Positions 26,679 to 35,596 of a DNA stretch of 41,288 nucleotides are shown piece by piece. The stretch covers positions 1-41,288 of the forward strand of contig JAFMKA010000012.1 in the NCBI GenBank assembly GCA_017853175.1, read 5' to 3'. The notes below the pieces were generated by a model. The model saw nothing but the letters and a program-made list of their open reading frames with translations. It ran no database searches and was not told the origin of the DNA. The stretch comes from Steroidobacteraceae bacterium. GTDB taxonomy: Bacteria; Pseudomonadota; Gammaproteobacteria; Steroidobacterales; Steroidobacteraceae. Both the position numbers and the translations under genes were made by a program. The first letter of the stretch is position 1. Every line of letters begins with the position of its first letter.

Positions 26679-27639
26679 CGGATGCCCCCGTCGCGGTGCG
26701 TATGCCGAGACGTTCGAGCAACTCGCGATCGTGTTCGACGTCGGGATTGCCCGTAGTGAGCAGCTTCTCGCCGTAGAAGATCGAATTGGCACCCGCGAAG
26801 AAAGCGAGTGCCTGCAGTTCGTCAGACATTTGCTCGCGCCCTGCCGACAGACGCACGGCCGATTTGGGCATGAGGATGCGCGCCACCGCAATGGTGCGAA
26901 CGAAGTCAAAGGGGTCGATGGGCGTCTGATCGGCGAGCGGTGTACCGGGCACCGCTACGAGCTGATTGATAGGTACGCTTTCGGGATGCTGATCGAGATT
27001 CGCGAGTACTTGCAGCATTCGCGCGCGGTCTTTCGTCGTTTCGCCCATGCCGACGATGCCGCCGCAGCAAACGTTCATACCGGCTTCGCGTACCGCTTCG
27101 AGTGTATCGAGCCTATCCTGGAAATCTCGTGTAGTGATGATCTTGTCGTAGAACTCCGGAGAGGTATCGATGTTGTGGTTGTAATAATCGAGCCCTGCAT
27201 CGCGTAATTCTTTGGCCTGCTCTCGATTGAGCATGCCGAGGGTGGCACAGCTTTCAAGACCGAGCGCCTTGACCTCCCGAATCATCGCGGTCATCACGTC
27301 GATATCTTTTTTCTTTGGTGACCGCCACGCCGCGCCCATACAAAACCGTGTGGCACCGGCCTCCTTGGCGGCTCGGGCGCGTTCGGCGACATCGGCTACG
27401 GCCATTAAGGCCTCGCGATCAAGCCCGGTGTCATAGCGGATGCTCTGCGGGCAATACGCGCAGTCTTCAGGGCAGGCGCCCGTCTTGACCGACAACAGCG
27501 TACTCATCTGCACGGTATTGGGGGCTTGATGCTCGCGGTGCGCCGACTGCGCGCGGAACAACAGATCTTGGAAGGGCAGCGCAAACAGCGTCTCAACCTC
27601 CTCGATAGACCAATCGTGTCGGACGGCGTGTTCAGTCAT
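26662..27639 (-). CDS. bioB: Biotin synthase
   Basis: A radical SAM enzyme that inserts sulfur into dethiobiotin. From ATG 27639 it is 325 aa. The radical-SAM CxxxCxxC is C56, C60, C63 in [13 protein letters not shown]. Further marks are [25 protein letters not shown] and the [15 protein letters not shown] segment with the [2Fe-2S]-cluster Arg region just before it. I prefer 27639 over an upstream in-frame start at 27729 because homology begins at about [12 protein letters not shown] and the extension has low complexity. GGGAA lies close upstream. It is the first gene of the bio run and diverges from comF. Confidence 0.94.
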   Translation of the reverse strand: MTEHAVRHDWSIEEVETLFALPFQDLLFRAQSAHREHQAPNTVQMSTLLSVKTGACPEDCAYCPQSIRYDTGLDREALMAVADVAERARAAKEAGATRFCMGAAWRSPKKKDIDVMTAMIREVKALGLESCATLGMLNREQAKELRDAGLDYYNHNIDTSPEFYDKIITTRDFQDRLDTLEAVREAGMNVCCGGIVGMGETTKDRARMLQVLANLDQHPESVPINQLVAVPGTPLADQTPIDPFDFVRTIAVARILMPKSAVRLSAGREQMSDELQALAFFAGANSIFYGEKLLTTGNPDVEHDRELLERLGIRTATGASGALHA

Positions 27640-27749
27640 GGTGTTTCCCGGTTCGATGACGACATTGGCGGGCTGCCAGAGGGCGCTGCCCGAGGCAGTC
27701 TTTCGCGCTGCTGTCCGGATGTTCCTCAAGGGCGGGGGAGGCTGTCAAC

Positions 27750-28484
27750 TTGCAAGCATCACTCAAGTCGACAATTCATCCTGTACGTCTTTGGCTGGGT
27801 GAAAGTCGCTCGCGATTACCTTGGCGAGCCCGTTGGACCTTCGTCGGTCTGCCACCGCGGTGCTATTTCTGCGACGCCGAGGGTGATCTCGGCCTCATCG
27901 ATCTGTGCGCCGAGTGCTTCACCGCGCTGCCATGGACGGCCGAACCCGACCGCTACGCCTCGACGTTCTCTGCCTTGGCGTACCGAGACCCGATCGACGA
28001 CGCCTTGAAAGCGCTCAAATATCGAGGCGATCGACGCGCCGCACGCCTCTTTGGTGGGCTGCTCGCCGCCGCCGCCCGAAATCTAGCCACCCCCGATGCG
28101 CTGATTCCTATGCCTTTGCATCCCGACCGGGTTTGCAGTCGCGGCTTCAATCAATCCTTGCTCATCGCAAAACACACCGGAGATTGGCTTCGGCGACCGG
28201 TGCGCTCGAACTGGATAACACGACTTCGCGCGACGCCTTCGCAAACCGGGCTGCACGCGGCCGAGCGACGACGAAACGTAGAGGGCGCATTCGTCGTATC
28301 GTCCAATATTCAAAAAGAGATCGAATCGTTAGGCGTGCGTCGCGTCGCGCTCATCGACGATGTCGTCACCACTGGGGCAACACTCGACGCTGCACGGCAT
28401 GCGCTGCTCGAGGCGGGGGTAGCGGATGTTCAGCGCTGGGCCGTGGCCAGAGCGATGCTCGCGAAGAGCACCATACCGACATAG
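27750..28484 (+). CDS. comF: ComF family phosphoribosyltransferase-like protein
   Basis: ComF/GntX family members are linked to DNA uptake and the use of imported DNA; the enzymatic activity is uncertain. The 244-aa protein has an N-terminal cysteine cluster (CYFCDAEG and LCAEC, consistent with a zinc ribbon), the middle motif ALKYRGDRRAARLFG, PMPLHPDRVCSRGFNQS, and the PRPP-binding segment VALIDDVVTTGATL. The start is TTG 27750, with a strong GGGGGAG 9 nt upstream that decides it. No better ATG precedes the cysteine region. Its 3' end overlaps the convergent ubiA gene by 55 nt. Confidence 0.88.
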   Translation: MQASLKSTIHPVRLWLGESRSRLPWRARWTFVGLPPRCYFCDAEGDLGLIDLCAECFTALPWTAEPDRYASTFSALAYRDPIDDALKALKYRGDRRAARLFGGLLAAAARNLATPDALIPMPLHPDRVCSRGFNQSLLIAKHTGDWLRRPVRSNWITRLRATPSQTGLHAAERRRNVEGAFVVSSNIQKEIESLGVRRVALIDDVVTTGATLDAARHALLEAGVADVQRWAVARAMLAKSTIPT

Positions 28485-29299
28485 TGATTATCGAGAAACG
28501 CGCGGAAACAGGCCGCACGATCACGGCTTCTTGTAGCCCAGAGTTGCCAGGCGAAGAGTCCTGCGGCGCAGACCACGCCGAAAAAATAAATCCAGCCGAG
28601 ACCGGCAAGCACGCCAACTACCGCGAGCATGATGATCATCAAGGCTTGCAGCGCCGCGATAATGAATAAATCGTAGCGTCCGAATAGCAAAGCCGTCGAT
28701 CGAATGCCGATGCGACGATCGTCATCACGATCGACCATCGCGTAGAACGTGTCGTAGATACAAGCCCAGATTACCGTCGCAGCAAAAATCAGCCATCCGA
28801 TCAGCGGAATTTTTCCTTGTGTGGCCATGAACGCCATGGGAACCGCCCAGCCGAAGGCGAGACCCAGATAGAGCTGTGGAGCCGGAAAGAATCTTTTGAA
28901 GAGTGGGTAGGTGGCCAGAAGTGCAGCGGCCACCCACGACAACACGACCGTTTTCGTATCGAGTTGTAACACTAAAAAAAAGGCGAGCAGCATGAGAACC
29001 ACAAAAAGACCGATAGCCTCATAAGGCGAGACACGACGGGCGGCGAGTGGCCGTTCTCGAGTTCGCTCAACGTGCGGATCGAAATCACGGTCTGCAAAAT
29101 CATTGATGATGCAGCCGGCCGAGCGCGTGAGCAGCGTACCTAACACAAAGACGATCAGAAGAATCGGGTCGGGTATGCCGCCCGCGCCGATCCAGAGTGC
29201 CCATAGAGCCGGCCACAAGAGCAGCAGCGTTCCAATCGGACGATTGAATCTCGTCAGCAACACGTATTCATGAAGACGTCGCTTGAGCGCGGGCGTCAT
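28430..29299 (-). CDS. ubiA: 4-hydroxybenzoate polyprenyltransferase
   Basis: Attaches the polyprenyl tail to 4-hydroxybenzoate in the membrane during ubiquinone synthesis. The 289-aa protein has about eight or nine hydrophobic segments. The two Asp-rich, Mg-diphosphate-binding motifs are clear as CIINDFADRDFDPHVERT and IYDTFYAMVDRDDDRRIGIRS. It overlaps ubiC by ATGA, so the enzyme making the substrate and the enzyme using it are translated together. The 3' end extends 55 nt into the convergent comF gene, and I see no hairpin terminator there. Confidence 0.95.
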   Translation of the reverse strand: MTPALKRRLHEYVLLTRFNRPIGTLLLLWPALWALWIGAGGIPDPILLIVFVLGTLLTRSAGCIINDFADRDFDPHVERTRERPLAARRVSPYEAIGLFVVLMLLAFFLVLQLDTKTVVLSWVAAALLATYPLFKRFFPAPQLYLGLAFGWAVPMAFMATQGKIPLIGWLIFAATVIWACIYDTFYAMVDRDDDRRIGIRSTALLFGRYDLFIIAALQALMIIMLAVVGVLAGLGWIYFFGVVCAAGLFAWQLWATRSRDRAACFRAFLDNHYVGMVLFASIALATAQR

Positions 29300-29883
29300 G
29301 GCAGGTTCGTCCCGACACGGGCTGATGCTTCGGTAACGCCACGTTGCCCGATGGCCGGCAAAAAAACCTCGTAAAGATCAAACGGGGACTCACCCACGAC
29401 GAAGGCCGAGTGACGAATCCATAACGATTGCGGCGGCAGTTGTGCATGTCGAAGAGTTCGTTCGGCGAGCCAGCTATCCGGATAAAGCTGTGCGTAGCGG
29501 AAGTCCTCACGCTTCAGGTCGCCATGTCCGGCGAGCGCCTCGCCCAAAGTTCGGCTGCCGATCTGCCCGAGCCAAGGATGCGCGCGCACCGTCGCCGCCG
29601 GAATGCGCGTATGCGCGAACATCCAGACAACGCTGTCGCAACACATGTCGATCTCTCGAACATGCTCGTTCCCCATCGGGCCTTCGCTTAGGCAATGCAT
29701 GGCGAACCCATCGCCCGCCGCGTCACGAATGCGCTGCGTGAGTAGGCCCGGTGTGAGTAGCCACGAGCGCATGGAGGGATCGCCGACGTAGCAGTTGAGC
29801 GCGCTTCCCGGCAACCACATCGCCGTGGTGGGAACGGGAGGTGGCAGCGAATTGGAGTCAGCCGATTCGGCCATATCGTTCAT
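29296..29883 (-). CDS. ubiC: Chorismate lyase
   Basis: Converts chorismate to 4-hydroxybenzoate and pyruvate, the entry step of ubiquinone synthesis. The 195-aa protein carries the family features WLLTPGLLTQRIRDAAG near the N-terminus, VREIDMCCDSVVWMFAHTRIP, the conserved GSRTLGEAL, and the C-terminal LWIRHSAFVVGESPFDLYEVFLP with a lyase Glu. The first ATG (29883) and another at 29874 both lie within the 3' end of recG, overlapping it by up to 26 nt, so translation is probably coupled to recG. It is followed by ubiA with an ATGA overlap. Confidence 0.92.
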   Translation of the reverse strand: MNDMAESADSNSLPPPVPTTAMWLPGSALNCYVGDPSMRSWLLTPGLLTQRIRDAAGDGFAMHCLSEGPMGNEHVREIDMCCDSVVWMFAHTRIPAATVRAHPWLGQIGSRTLGEALAGHGDLKREDFRYAQLYPDSWLAERTLRHAQLPPQSLWIRHSAFVVGESPFDLYEVFLPAIGQRGVTEASARVGTNLP

Positions 29884-31939
29884 CCGTCCCGATCCAGCGT
29901 TGGGTCAGGGGTGCAATTCTATCGCGATGAGATGCGAGCAGAATCTCCGCTGCTTCTTGTACGCGTGGCAACAGGTCGGCATCACGAATGAGATCAGCGA
30001 CTCGCATACGAGCGAGCCCCGTCTGTCGGGTGCCGAGCAACTCACCCGGTCCACGCAGTTCGAGATCTCGGCGCGCGATCTCGAAACCGTCGTTGCTCTC
30101 GCGAATGGCGTTGAGCCGTGCCCGGGCGAGCGGACCGAGCGGTGCTCGATAAAGCAGCACGCAACCGCTTTCACGCGAGCCACGACCCACGCGACCGCGT
30201 AGCTGATGCAGCTGCGCGAGACCCATACGCTCCGCATTTTCGATCACCATCAGCGTGGCGTTGGGGACGTCGACACCCACTTCGATTACGGTCGTCGCGA
30301 CGAGCAGATCAATTTTTCCAGCTTTGAAGGCCATCATGGTGGCCTCTTTCTCGCGCGGCTTTTGCCGGCCATGCACGAGTCGAACGACGAGATGAGGCAG
30401 CGCTTCGGCGAGCACGGCGGCCGTTTCCTCTGCAGCCTGACACTGAAGCTCTTCGGATTCTTCGATGAGCGGACAGACCCAATAGGCCTGACTACCTTCG
30501 CGACACGCGGCATCGATTCGTGCGACGACCTCATCCCGTCGAGTCTCGGCAGCCACGACCGTTTTGACCGGAGTTCGCCCTGGAGGCAGGGCATCGATTA
30601 CCGACACATCGAGATCCGCATAGGCGGTCATGGCGAGTGTTCGCGGAATGGGCGTCGCGGTCATGATGAGCTGATGAGGATGACGTCCGCTTGCCTGTCC
30701 TTTTTCCGCGAGGCGCAATCGTTGTTGCACACCGAAGCGGTGTTGTTCATCGACAATGACGAGTGCGAGATCGCGGAACTGCATGCCTTCTTGAAAGAGG
30801 GCATGGGTACCGACCACGATCTGAACCTCGCCAGCCGCTACGGCCTCAAGCGCACTTCGTCGAGTACGCGCAGGTTGCGAGCCCGACACTAAAGCGACCG
30901 TGACACCCAGAGGTCGAAACCAGGCATCAAGATTTCTTTGATGTTGCTCGGCGAGTAGCTCGGTCGGGGCCATGAGCGCCGCTTGCCGTCCGCTGCCCAC
31001 AGCGCGCGCCGCCGCCGCAGCAGCGACTACGGTCTTTCCGCAGCCCACATCACCTTGTACGAGTCGTACCATCGGCCGCTCGCGCGCAAGATCGGCGTCG
31101 ACCTCATCGAGGGCGCGCTGTTGGGCGTTCGTCAATGAATAAGGAAGCGCGGCGATGAATCGAGACTCGAGTCCGTCGCGGTCATCGAGAGACCAAGCTG
31201 GATCCGTTCGTGTGGATTCACGCAGCCTTCGCATTACGGTTTGATGCGTGAGTAACTCCTCGAAAGCCAGACGCCGCTGCGCCGGATGTTTTCCGGCCTC
31301 GAGTTCGTCGAGCGCTGCGTCAACCGGAGGTTTGTGTACGTATCGCAGCGCATCACGAAGGGGAGGTAGACCGAGGGGCGCGATGATCGAGGTCGGCAAC
31401 CAATCGCGAACGCCCGCAGTATCGAGTTCGCGTAGTGCCAGATTGATGAGCATGCGCAGTCGTCCCTGGCTGACACCCTCAGTAGCGGGGTATACCGGTG
31501 TCAACGAATCTTCGAGCGGCGCACGGTCGTCGAAAATTCTTCGGTATTCGGGATGCACCATCTCGAGCCCGAGGGGCCCTCGTCGTACTTCTCCGAAGCA
31601 TCGGATACGGGTGCCGCGCGCGAGACCTTCCTGTTGCGCAGCTGAAAAGTAGAAAAAGCGAAGCGTGAGAAAACCCGAGCCGTCGGCGATGCGACACAGC
31701 ATTTGACGGCGTCGCCGGAAGACGACTTCCGTCAATTGCACCTCGCCCTCGACGACGGCGCGGTGACCTGCGAGCAGCGAACCGATGGGCTGAACGCGAG
31801 TTCGGTCTTCGTATCGGGTGGGCAGGACGAAGAGCAGATCTTGTACGGTCGTCACGCCGAGCACGGCGAGGCGAGCCGCGAGCGCATCTCCGACGCCGCG
31901 TAGAGCTGTGACCGGACGTTGTTCTCGAGGTTCAGTCAA
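29858..31939 (-). CDS. recG: ATP-dependent DNA helicase RecG
   Basis: Remodels stalled forks and Holliday junctions. From TTG 31939 the protein is 693 aa, the same length as E. coli RecG. This start overlaps the ridA stop (TTGACTGA), and the following residues [16 protein letters not shown] lead directly into the family N-terminus. A longer reading to 32005 lies inside ridA. The wedge/OB-fold region spans about 60-150. Helicase motifs are GDVGCGKT at 296-303, [18 protein letters not shown] (DEQH box), [20 protein letters not shown] and HQLRGRVGR. It lacks a clear ribosome binding site, which fits coupling to ridA. Confidence 0.94.
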   Translation of the reverse strand: MTEPREQRPVTALRGVGDALAARLAVLGVTTVQDLLFVLPTRYEDRTRVQPIGSLLAGHRAVVEGEVQLTEVVFRRRRQMLCRIADGSGFLTLRFFYFSAAQQEGLARGTRIRCFGEVRRGPLGLEMVHPEYRRIFDDRAPLEDSLTPVYPATEGVSQGRLRMLINLALRELDTAGVRDWLPTSIIAPLGLPPLRDALRYVHKPPVDAALDELEAGKHPAQRRLAFEELLTHQTVMRRLRESTRTDPAWSLDDRDGLESRFIAALPYSLTNAQQRALDEVDADLARERPMVRLVQGDVGCGKTVVAAAAAARAVGSGRQAALMAPTELLAEQHQRNLDAWFRPLGVTVALVSGSQPARTRRSALEAVAAGEVQIVVGTHALFQEGMQFRDLALVIVDEQHRFGVQQRLRLAEKGQASGRHPHQLIMTATPIPRTLAMTAYADLDVSVIDALPPGRTPVKTVVAAETRRDEVVARIDAACREGSQAYWVCPLIEESEELQCQAAEETAAVLAEALPHLVVRLVHGRQKPREKEATMMAFKAGKIDLLVATTVIEVGVDVPNATLMVIENAERMGLAQLHQLRGRVGRGSRESGCVLLYRAPLGPLARARLNAIRESNDGFEIARRDLELRGPGELLGTRQTGLARMRVADLIRDADLLPRVQEAAEILLASHRDRIAPLTQRWIGTDERYGRIG

Positions 31940-32315
31940 GGTGCAGGATGCAATCGACCTCGACTCTCGCCCCTTTCGGCAGTTGCGAGACACCGAGCGC
32001 GGCACGTGCCGGCCAGGGCTGCGGGAAATAGGTCGCCATCACTTCATTGACCTTCGCGAAATTCGCAAGGTCGGTGAGAAATACGGTGACCCGCACGGCA
32101 TTCTTGAGTGAGCCCCCTGCAGCTTTCGCTACAGCAGCCAGATTATCGAAGACTCGGCGGATCTCGACTTCGATATCCCCGCTCACGAGTTCACCCGTCG
32201 CAGGGTCGAGCGGAATCTGACCAGAAATATAGACGGTTTGACCCACGCGTACGGCTTGCGAGTAGGTACCGATGGCTTTCGGCGCGTCGGGCGTGTTGAT
32301 GATCTGTCGAGTCAT
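31932..32315 (-). CDS. ridA: RidA family 2-iminobutanoate/2-iminopropanoate deaminase
   Basis: Hydrolyses reactive enamine/imine intermediates released by PLP enzymes such as threonine dehydratase. The 127-aa protein starts [21 protein letters not shown] and has the catalytic-Arg segment [22 protein letters not shown] plus the C-terminal [12 protein letters not shown]. The motifs [14 protein letters not shown] and [18 protein letters not shown]-like [13 protein letters not shown] are family hallmarks. It lies 30 nt after spoT and overlaps the recG start, a common gammaproteobacterial order. Confidence 0.95.
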   Translation of the reverse strand: MTRQIINTPDAPKAIGTYSQAVRVGQTVYISGQIPLDPATGELVSGDIEVEIRRVFDNLAAVAKAAGGSLKNAVRVTVFLTDLANFAKVNEVMATYFPQPWPARAALGVSQLPKGARVEVDCILHLD

Positions 32316-32345
32316 GTCGTGATCCTCTTGAATTTTGACCGCGGG

Positions 32346-34541
32346 TCAATCGTCGCGGGTCTTGACCGCAAGTGTACGCGAGAGCCGTAGCACGTCGGGC
32401 ATTCGGCGAATCACTCGCATGACACTTGCAAGATGTTGGCGATCGCGAACCCGCACCTCGAAGATGAGCACCGAGGTGTCCGTATCGCGCTCTTCGAGTT
32501 CGACGTGATCGATGTTGGTTTCGGTGCCGGCGATGGCCGACGCCACCGCAGCGAGCACGCCCATTCTGTTCTGTACTTCTACCCGCAACTCGCAACCAAA
32601 CATTCGCGCGGTTTGCTCGGCCCAGGTTACGGAGATCCACTTCTCCGGATGCTTTCGGTAATCATCGACGTTTGCGCAATCTTCGCGATGAACGATGATG
32701 CCGCGCCCACTCGAGAGGTAGGCGAGGATCGGATCACCCGGCACGGGAAAGCAGCAGCGCGCGTAACTGACGAGTAGTCCTTCGGTCCCGGCGATCGCGA
32801 GCGGCGCGGGCGCACTCTCACCCGCTTCAGCACTTCCGGGTGCCGCCGTCGAGGGCGCTGCAGGTCCGAGCCGACGTGCGATGAGCGGCGCGAGACGCTC
32901 GCCCAAGCCCACTTTTTCGAATAACTCGTCGGCATCGGACATACCGAGTTCGCCGGCCGTCGCGGCCAAAGCGGTTTCGCTGATGTCGGTGAGCGAGAGG
33001 TCGAACTCCGCGAGCGACTGATTGACGAGTCGTTGACCGAGTTCGATGGCTTCGGATCTTCGTAGTCCCTTGAGGTATTGCCGGATCGCCGCACGAGCCT
33101 TGGCCGTGACGACGAAGTTGACCCATGACGGATTCGGGATTGCGCCGGGCGCGGTGACGACCTCGACGGTCTGGCCGTTTCGCAACTGCGTACGCAGGGG
33201 CGCGAGTCTGCGATCTATCTTTGCCGCGACGCAACGATTACCGACATCGGTATGCACGGCGTAGGCGAAATCGACGACCGTCGCGCCGCGCGGCAGTCGG
33301 AGAATCTTGCCTTTCGGCGTGAATACATAGACCTTGTCCGGAAAGAGATCGAGCCGGACACTTTCGAGAAATTCTTCGGAGGAGCCCGCCTCCTGCATCG
33401 AGATCAGGTTAGATAACCACTCGCGTGCGCGCGCCTGCTCGTGCCCCGCCGAGGCCTCGCCCGACTTGTATTTCCAGTGCGCGGCAATTCCTGATTCGGA
33501 GACGCGATGCATGTCCCGCGTACGAATTTGCGCCTCGATCGGCTGGCCGTTGGGCCCGAACAACGTGGTATGCAGCGATTGATAGCCGTTGACGCGTGGA
33601 ATCGCGATGTAATCTTTGAAGCGACCTGGCATCGGACGATACGAGCCATGTACGACGCCGAGCGCGCGGTAGCAGTGATCGACGGACTCGACGATGACGC
33701 GTAGCCCATAGACGTCGACGATTTCCGAGAGCGAAGTGCGCTTGCGCTGCATCTTCCGATAGATGCTGTAGAGATGTTTTTCTCGAGCTTCGACGTCGGC
33801 TTCGATACCTGCTTTGGCCAGAGCGGTGCTGATATTTTCTGAGATCCGGGTGAGAAATTCTTTTTGGTTACCGCGAGCTCGCTTGAGAGCTTTCTCGATG
33901 ACCTTGTATCGACGCGGATAGAGCGCATGAAAGCCGAGATCTTCGAGTTCGAGCTTCATCGCATACAGCCCGAGTCGCTCGGCAAGAGGCGCATAAATGT
34001 CGAGCGTCTCTCGGGCGATGGCGCGCCGACGCGGCGGAGCCATTCCCTCGATCGTTCGCATGTTGTGCAGTCGATCGGCGAGTTTGACCAGGATCACTCG
34101 CAGATCCCGGACCATCGCCAGCAGCATTTTGCGGAAAGATTCCGCCTGGGCTTCTTCGCGACTCTTGAACTGAATCTGGTCGAGCTTCGTGACGCCGTCG
34201 ACGATGTCCGCGACCGTTTGACCGAAGCGAGTCGCCAGATCTTCTTTGGCTATCGGCGTGTCTTCGATGACGTCGTGCAGGATGGCTGCGACGATGGTGT
34301 CGGCATCAAGCCGCAGGTTTGCGAGCACTTCGGCGGCGGCCACCGGATGCGCGATATACGGTTCACCCGTTTTGCGCTTCTGGCCTCGATGGGCTTCAGC
34401 GCCGAACTCCGCCGCTTCGCGGATACGTTCGACGTGCTCGGGGGGCAGGTACGCGCTGGCAGCGCTCAGGAGCTCCTTGAGGCCGGGGGTCCTGCGTGAA
34501 CCGCCGGGCAGGAGGCCGAGCAGTGTCTGCTCATAATCCAA
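32346..34541 (-). CDS. spoT: Bifunctional (p)ppGpp synthetase/hydrolase
   Basis: Makes and degrades the stringent-response alarmone. The 731-aa protein has an N-terminal HD hydrolase domain with H65 and the H89-D90 pair (AAILHDVIEDT), so hydrolysis is expected to be active. A RelA/SpoT synthetase domain follows (about 240-350, with GRFKDYIAIPRVNGYQSLHT and IRTRDMHRVSESGIAAHWKYK). Next come TGS (about 405-465, VYVFTPKGKILRLPRGATVVDFAY) and a C-terminal ACT domain. The start is TTG 34541 with GGAGG 4 nt upstream; no ATG is available before the HD domain. It follows rpoZ by 29 nt. I use spoT because of the rpoZ-spoT-recG context and the intact HD site. Confidence 0.95.
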   Translation of the reverse strand: MDYEQTLLGLLPGGSRRTPGLKELLSAASAYLPPEHVERIREAAEFGAEAHRGQKRKTGEPYIAHPVAAAEVLANLRLDADTIVAAILHDVIEDTPIAKEDLATRFGQTVADIVDGVTKLDQIQFKSREEAQAESFRKMLLAMVRDLRVILVKLADRLHNMRTIEGMAPPRRRAIARETLDIYAPLAERLGLYAMKLELEDLGFHALYPRRYKVIEKALKRARGNQKEFLTRISENISTALAKAGIEADVEAREKHLYSIYRKMQRKRTSLSEIVDVYGLRVIVESVDHCYRALGVVHGSYRPMPGRFKDYIAIPRVNGYQSLHTTLFGPNGQPIEAQIRTRDMHRVSESGIAAHWKYKSGEASAGHEQARAREWLSNLISMQEAGSSEEFLESVRLDLFPDKVYVFTPKGKILRLPRGATVVDFAYAVHTDVGNRCVAAKIDRRLAPLRTQLRNGQTVEVVTAPGAIPNPSWVNFVVTAKARAAIRQYLKGLRRSEAIELGQRLVNQSLAEFDLSLTDISETALAATAGELGMSDADELFEKVGLGERLAPLIARRLGPAAPSTAAPGSAEAGESAPAPLAIAGTEGLLVSYARCCFPVPGDPILAYLSSGRGIIVHREDCANVDDYRKHPEKWISVTWAEQTARMFGCELRVEVQNRMGVLAAVASAIAGTETNIDHVELEERDTDTSVLIFEVRVRDRQHLASVMRVIRRMPDVLRLSRTLAVKTRDD

Positions 34542-34570
34542 GGTGCCTCCGCCCCGTCAGGGCCGCGCGA

Positions 34571-34861
34571 TCAGTCTCCGAGACCGAACTGGGGAGCACG
34601 GAAGCCCGGATCGGGCTCCATGATGTCGGGAAGTAAGCTCGGTTCCGGCTCGGGTTCCGGCTCGGGTTCGAGCAGCATTTCGGGGGTGATGTTGCCCGCG
34701 GCGATTTCGCGCAGCGCGACGACGGTGGGCTTGTCGTTTTCCCAGGGCACGGTCGACTCGGCTCCGTTGGCCAGCCGGCGCGCACGCTGCGAGGCGAGGA
34801 TCACGAGCTGGAAGATGTTGTCGACGTTTTGGAGACAGTCTTCGACGGTGATTCGCGCCAT
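34571..34861 (-). CDS. rpoZ: RNA polymerase omega subunit with Glu-Pro repeat tail
   Basis: A small subunit that assists beta-prime folding and forms part of a ppGpp site in proteobacterial RNA polymerase. The 96-aa protein starts [20 protein letters not shown] and has the conserved [13 protein letters not shown] and [16 protein letters not shown] segments. The C-terminal third is atypical: residues 65-74 are EP repeated five times, followed by [16 protein letters not shown], a proline-rich acidic end. The repeat is encoded by a 12-bp tandem DNA repeat. It lies between gmk and spoT, the two genes of guanine-nucleotide and alarmone metabolism. Confidence 0.95.
   Translation of the reverse strand: MARITVEDCLQNVDNIFQLVILASQRARRLANGAESTVPWENDKPTVVALREIAAGNITPEMLLEPEPEPEPEPSLLPDIMEPDPGFRAPQFGLGD
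34641..34670 (+). repeat. 12-bp tandem repeat within rpoZ (2.5 copies)
   Basis: The plus strand reads GGTTCCGGCTCG twice in a row (34641-34652 and 34653-34664) followed by a half copy GGTTCG. On the coding strand it encodes part of the Glu-Pro tract of omega. The unit is a multiple of three, so slippage would lengthen or shorten the tail in steps of four residues without a frameshift. Confidence 0.85.
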
Positions 34862-34910
34862 GTGGAGAAGCCCTCGGGATGAACCCGGAATAACCTGAAA
34901 TGGGCCGTCA

Positions 34911-34948
34911 AGTATAGGCCAGCGCGGGGGTTCACCGCCAGCGGCGGT
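34911..34948 (-). promoter_or_regulatory. Possible rpoZ promoter -10 and upstream hairpin in the gmk-rpoZ gap
   Basis: The 102-nt gap between gmk and rpoZ contains a minus-strand TATACT (34916-34911) about 50 nt before the rpoZ ATG. No good -35 is seen 16-18 nt upstream. A small GC-rich hairpin, ACCGCC-AGC-GGCGGT at 34934-34948, lacks a following T run on the minus strand, so it is not a standard terminator. Together these could separate rpoZ-spoT expression from yicC-gmk, but the evidence is weak. Confidence 0.3.
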
Positions 34949-34963
34949 CTCGCTCGGGGCGGT

Positions 34964-35596
34964 CTAGCCGAGCAGATCGCGCAGCAGGGGATCAAGCGAC
35001 GCTCGACCGCCGGCCAAGTCCTCAGCGCCTCCGGCCACGATACGCAGTAAGTCGGCCACGGCCTGGTCGAAATCCTGGTTGACGATGACGTACTCGAACT
35101 CATCGTGATGTCTCATGTCGGCAACGGCATCGCGCAGCCGCCGCTCGATCACTGATTCGCTGTCGGTACCGCGTCCGCGCAGACGGCGCTCAAGTTCCGC
35201 CCGCGAGGGCGGAAGCACGAAGATGCTGACACACCCCGGGTGACCCGTCATCGGATCCCGAGTGCGCTCGCGCACCTGTCTTGCGCCCTGCCAGTCGATT
35301 TCGAGGATGACGTCATATCCACGACCGAAGGCTTCCTCGAGCGCCTTACGGCTCGTGCCGTAGAAATTATCGAATACAGGCGCATATTCGAGGAAGCCGT
35401 CTGCCGCGATCATTTCTTTGAAGTGATCGACGGTAATAAAGTGGTAATCGCGACCATCGACTTCATTGGTACGCCGAGCACGCGTCGTGTGTGAGACGCA
35501 AACGCGAAGGTTGGGCGCGCGCTCGAGCGCCGCCTTGACGAGGCTGGTCTTGCCGGCACCGGACGGTGCGGCGATTACGAAAAGCCGGCCACTCAT
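34964..35596 (-). CDS. gmk: Guanylate kinase
   Basis: Phosphorylates GMP to GDP with ATP. The 210-aa protein has the P-loop APSGAGKTS at 10-18, the GMP-binding SHTTRARRTNEVDGRDYHFI, and ILEIDWQGARQVRE, VSIFVLPPSRAELERRLRGRGTDSE and IVNQDFDQAVADL, all in the family order. It overlaps yicC by ATGA (35593-35596). The rpoZ gene follows after 102 nt. Confidence 0.96.
   Translation of the reverse strand: MSGRLFVIAAPSGAGKTSLVKAALERAPNLRVCVSHTTRARRTNEVDGRDYHFITVDHFKEMIAADGFLEYAPVFDNFYGTSRKALEEAFGRGYDVILEIDWQGARQVRERTRDPMTGHPGCVSIFVLPPSRAELERRLRGRGTDSESVIERRLRDAVADMRHHDEFEYVIVNQDFDQAVADLLRIVAGGAEDLAGGRASLDPLLRDLLG

Noticed and set aside
27905-28669. Plus-strand 254-codon frame overlapping comF and ubiA
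   Set aside because: Out of frame with the conserved ComF motifs and Arg-rich throughout; a shadow.
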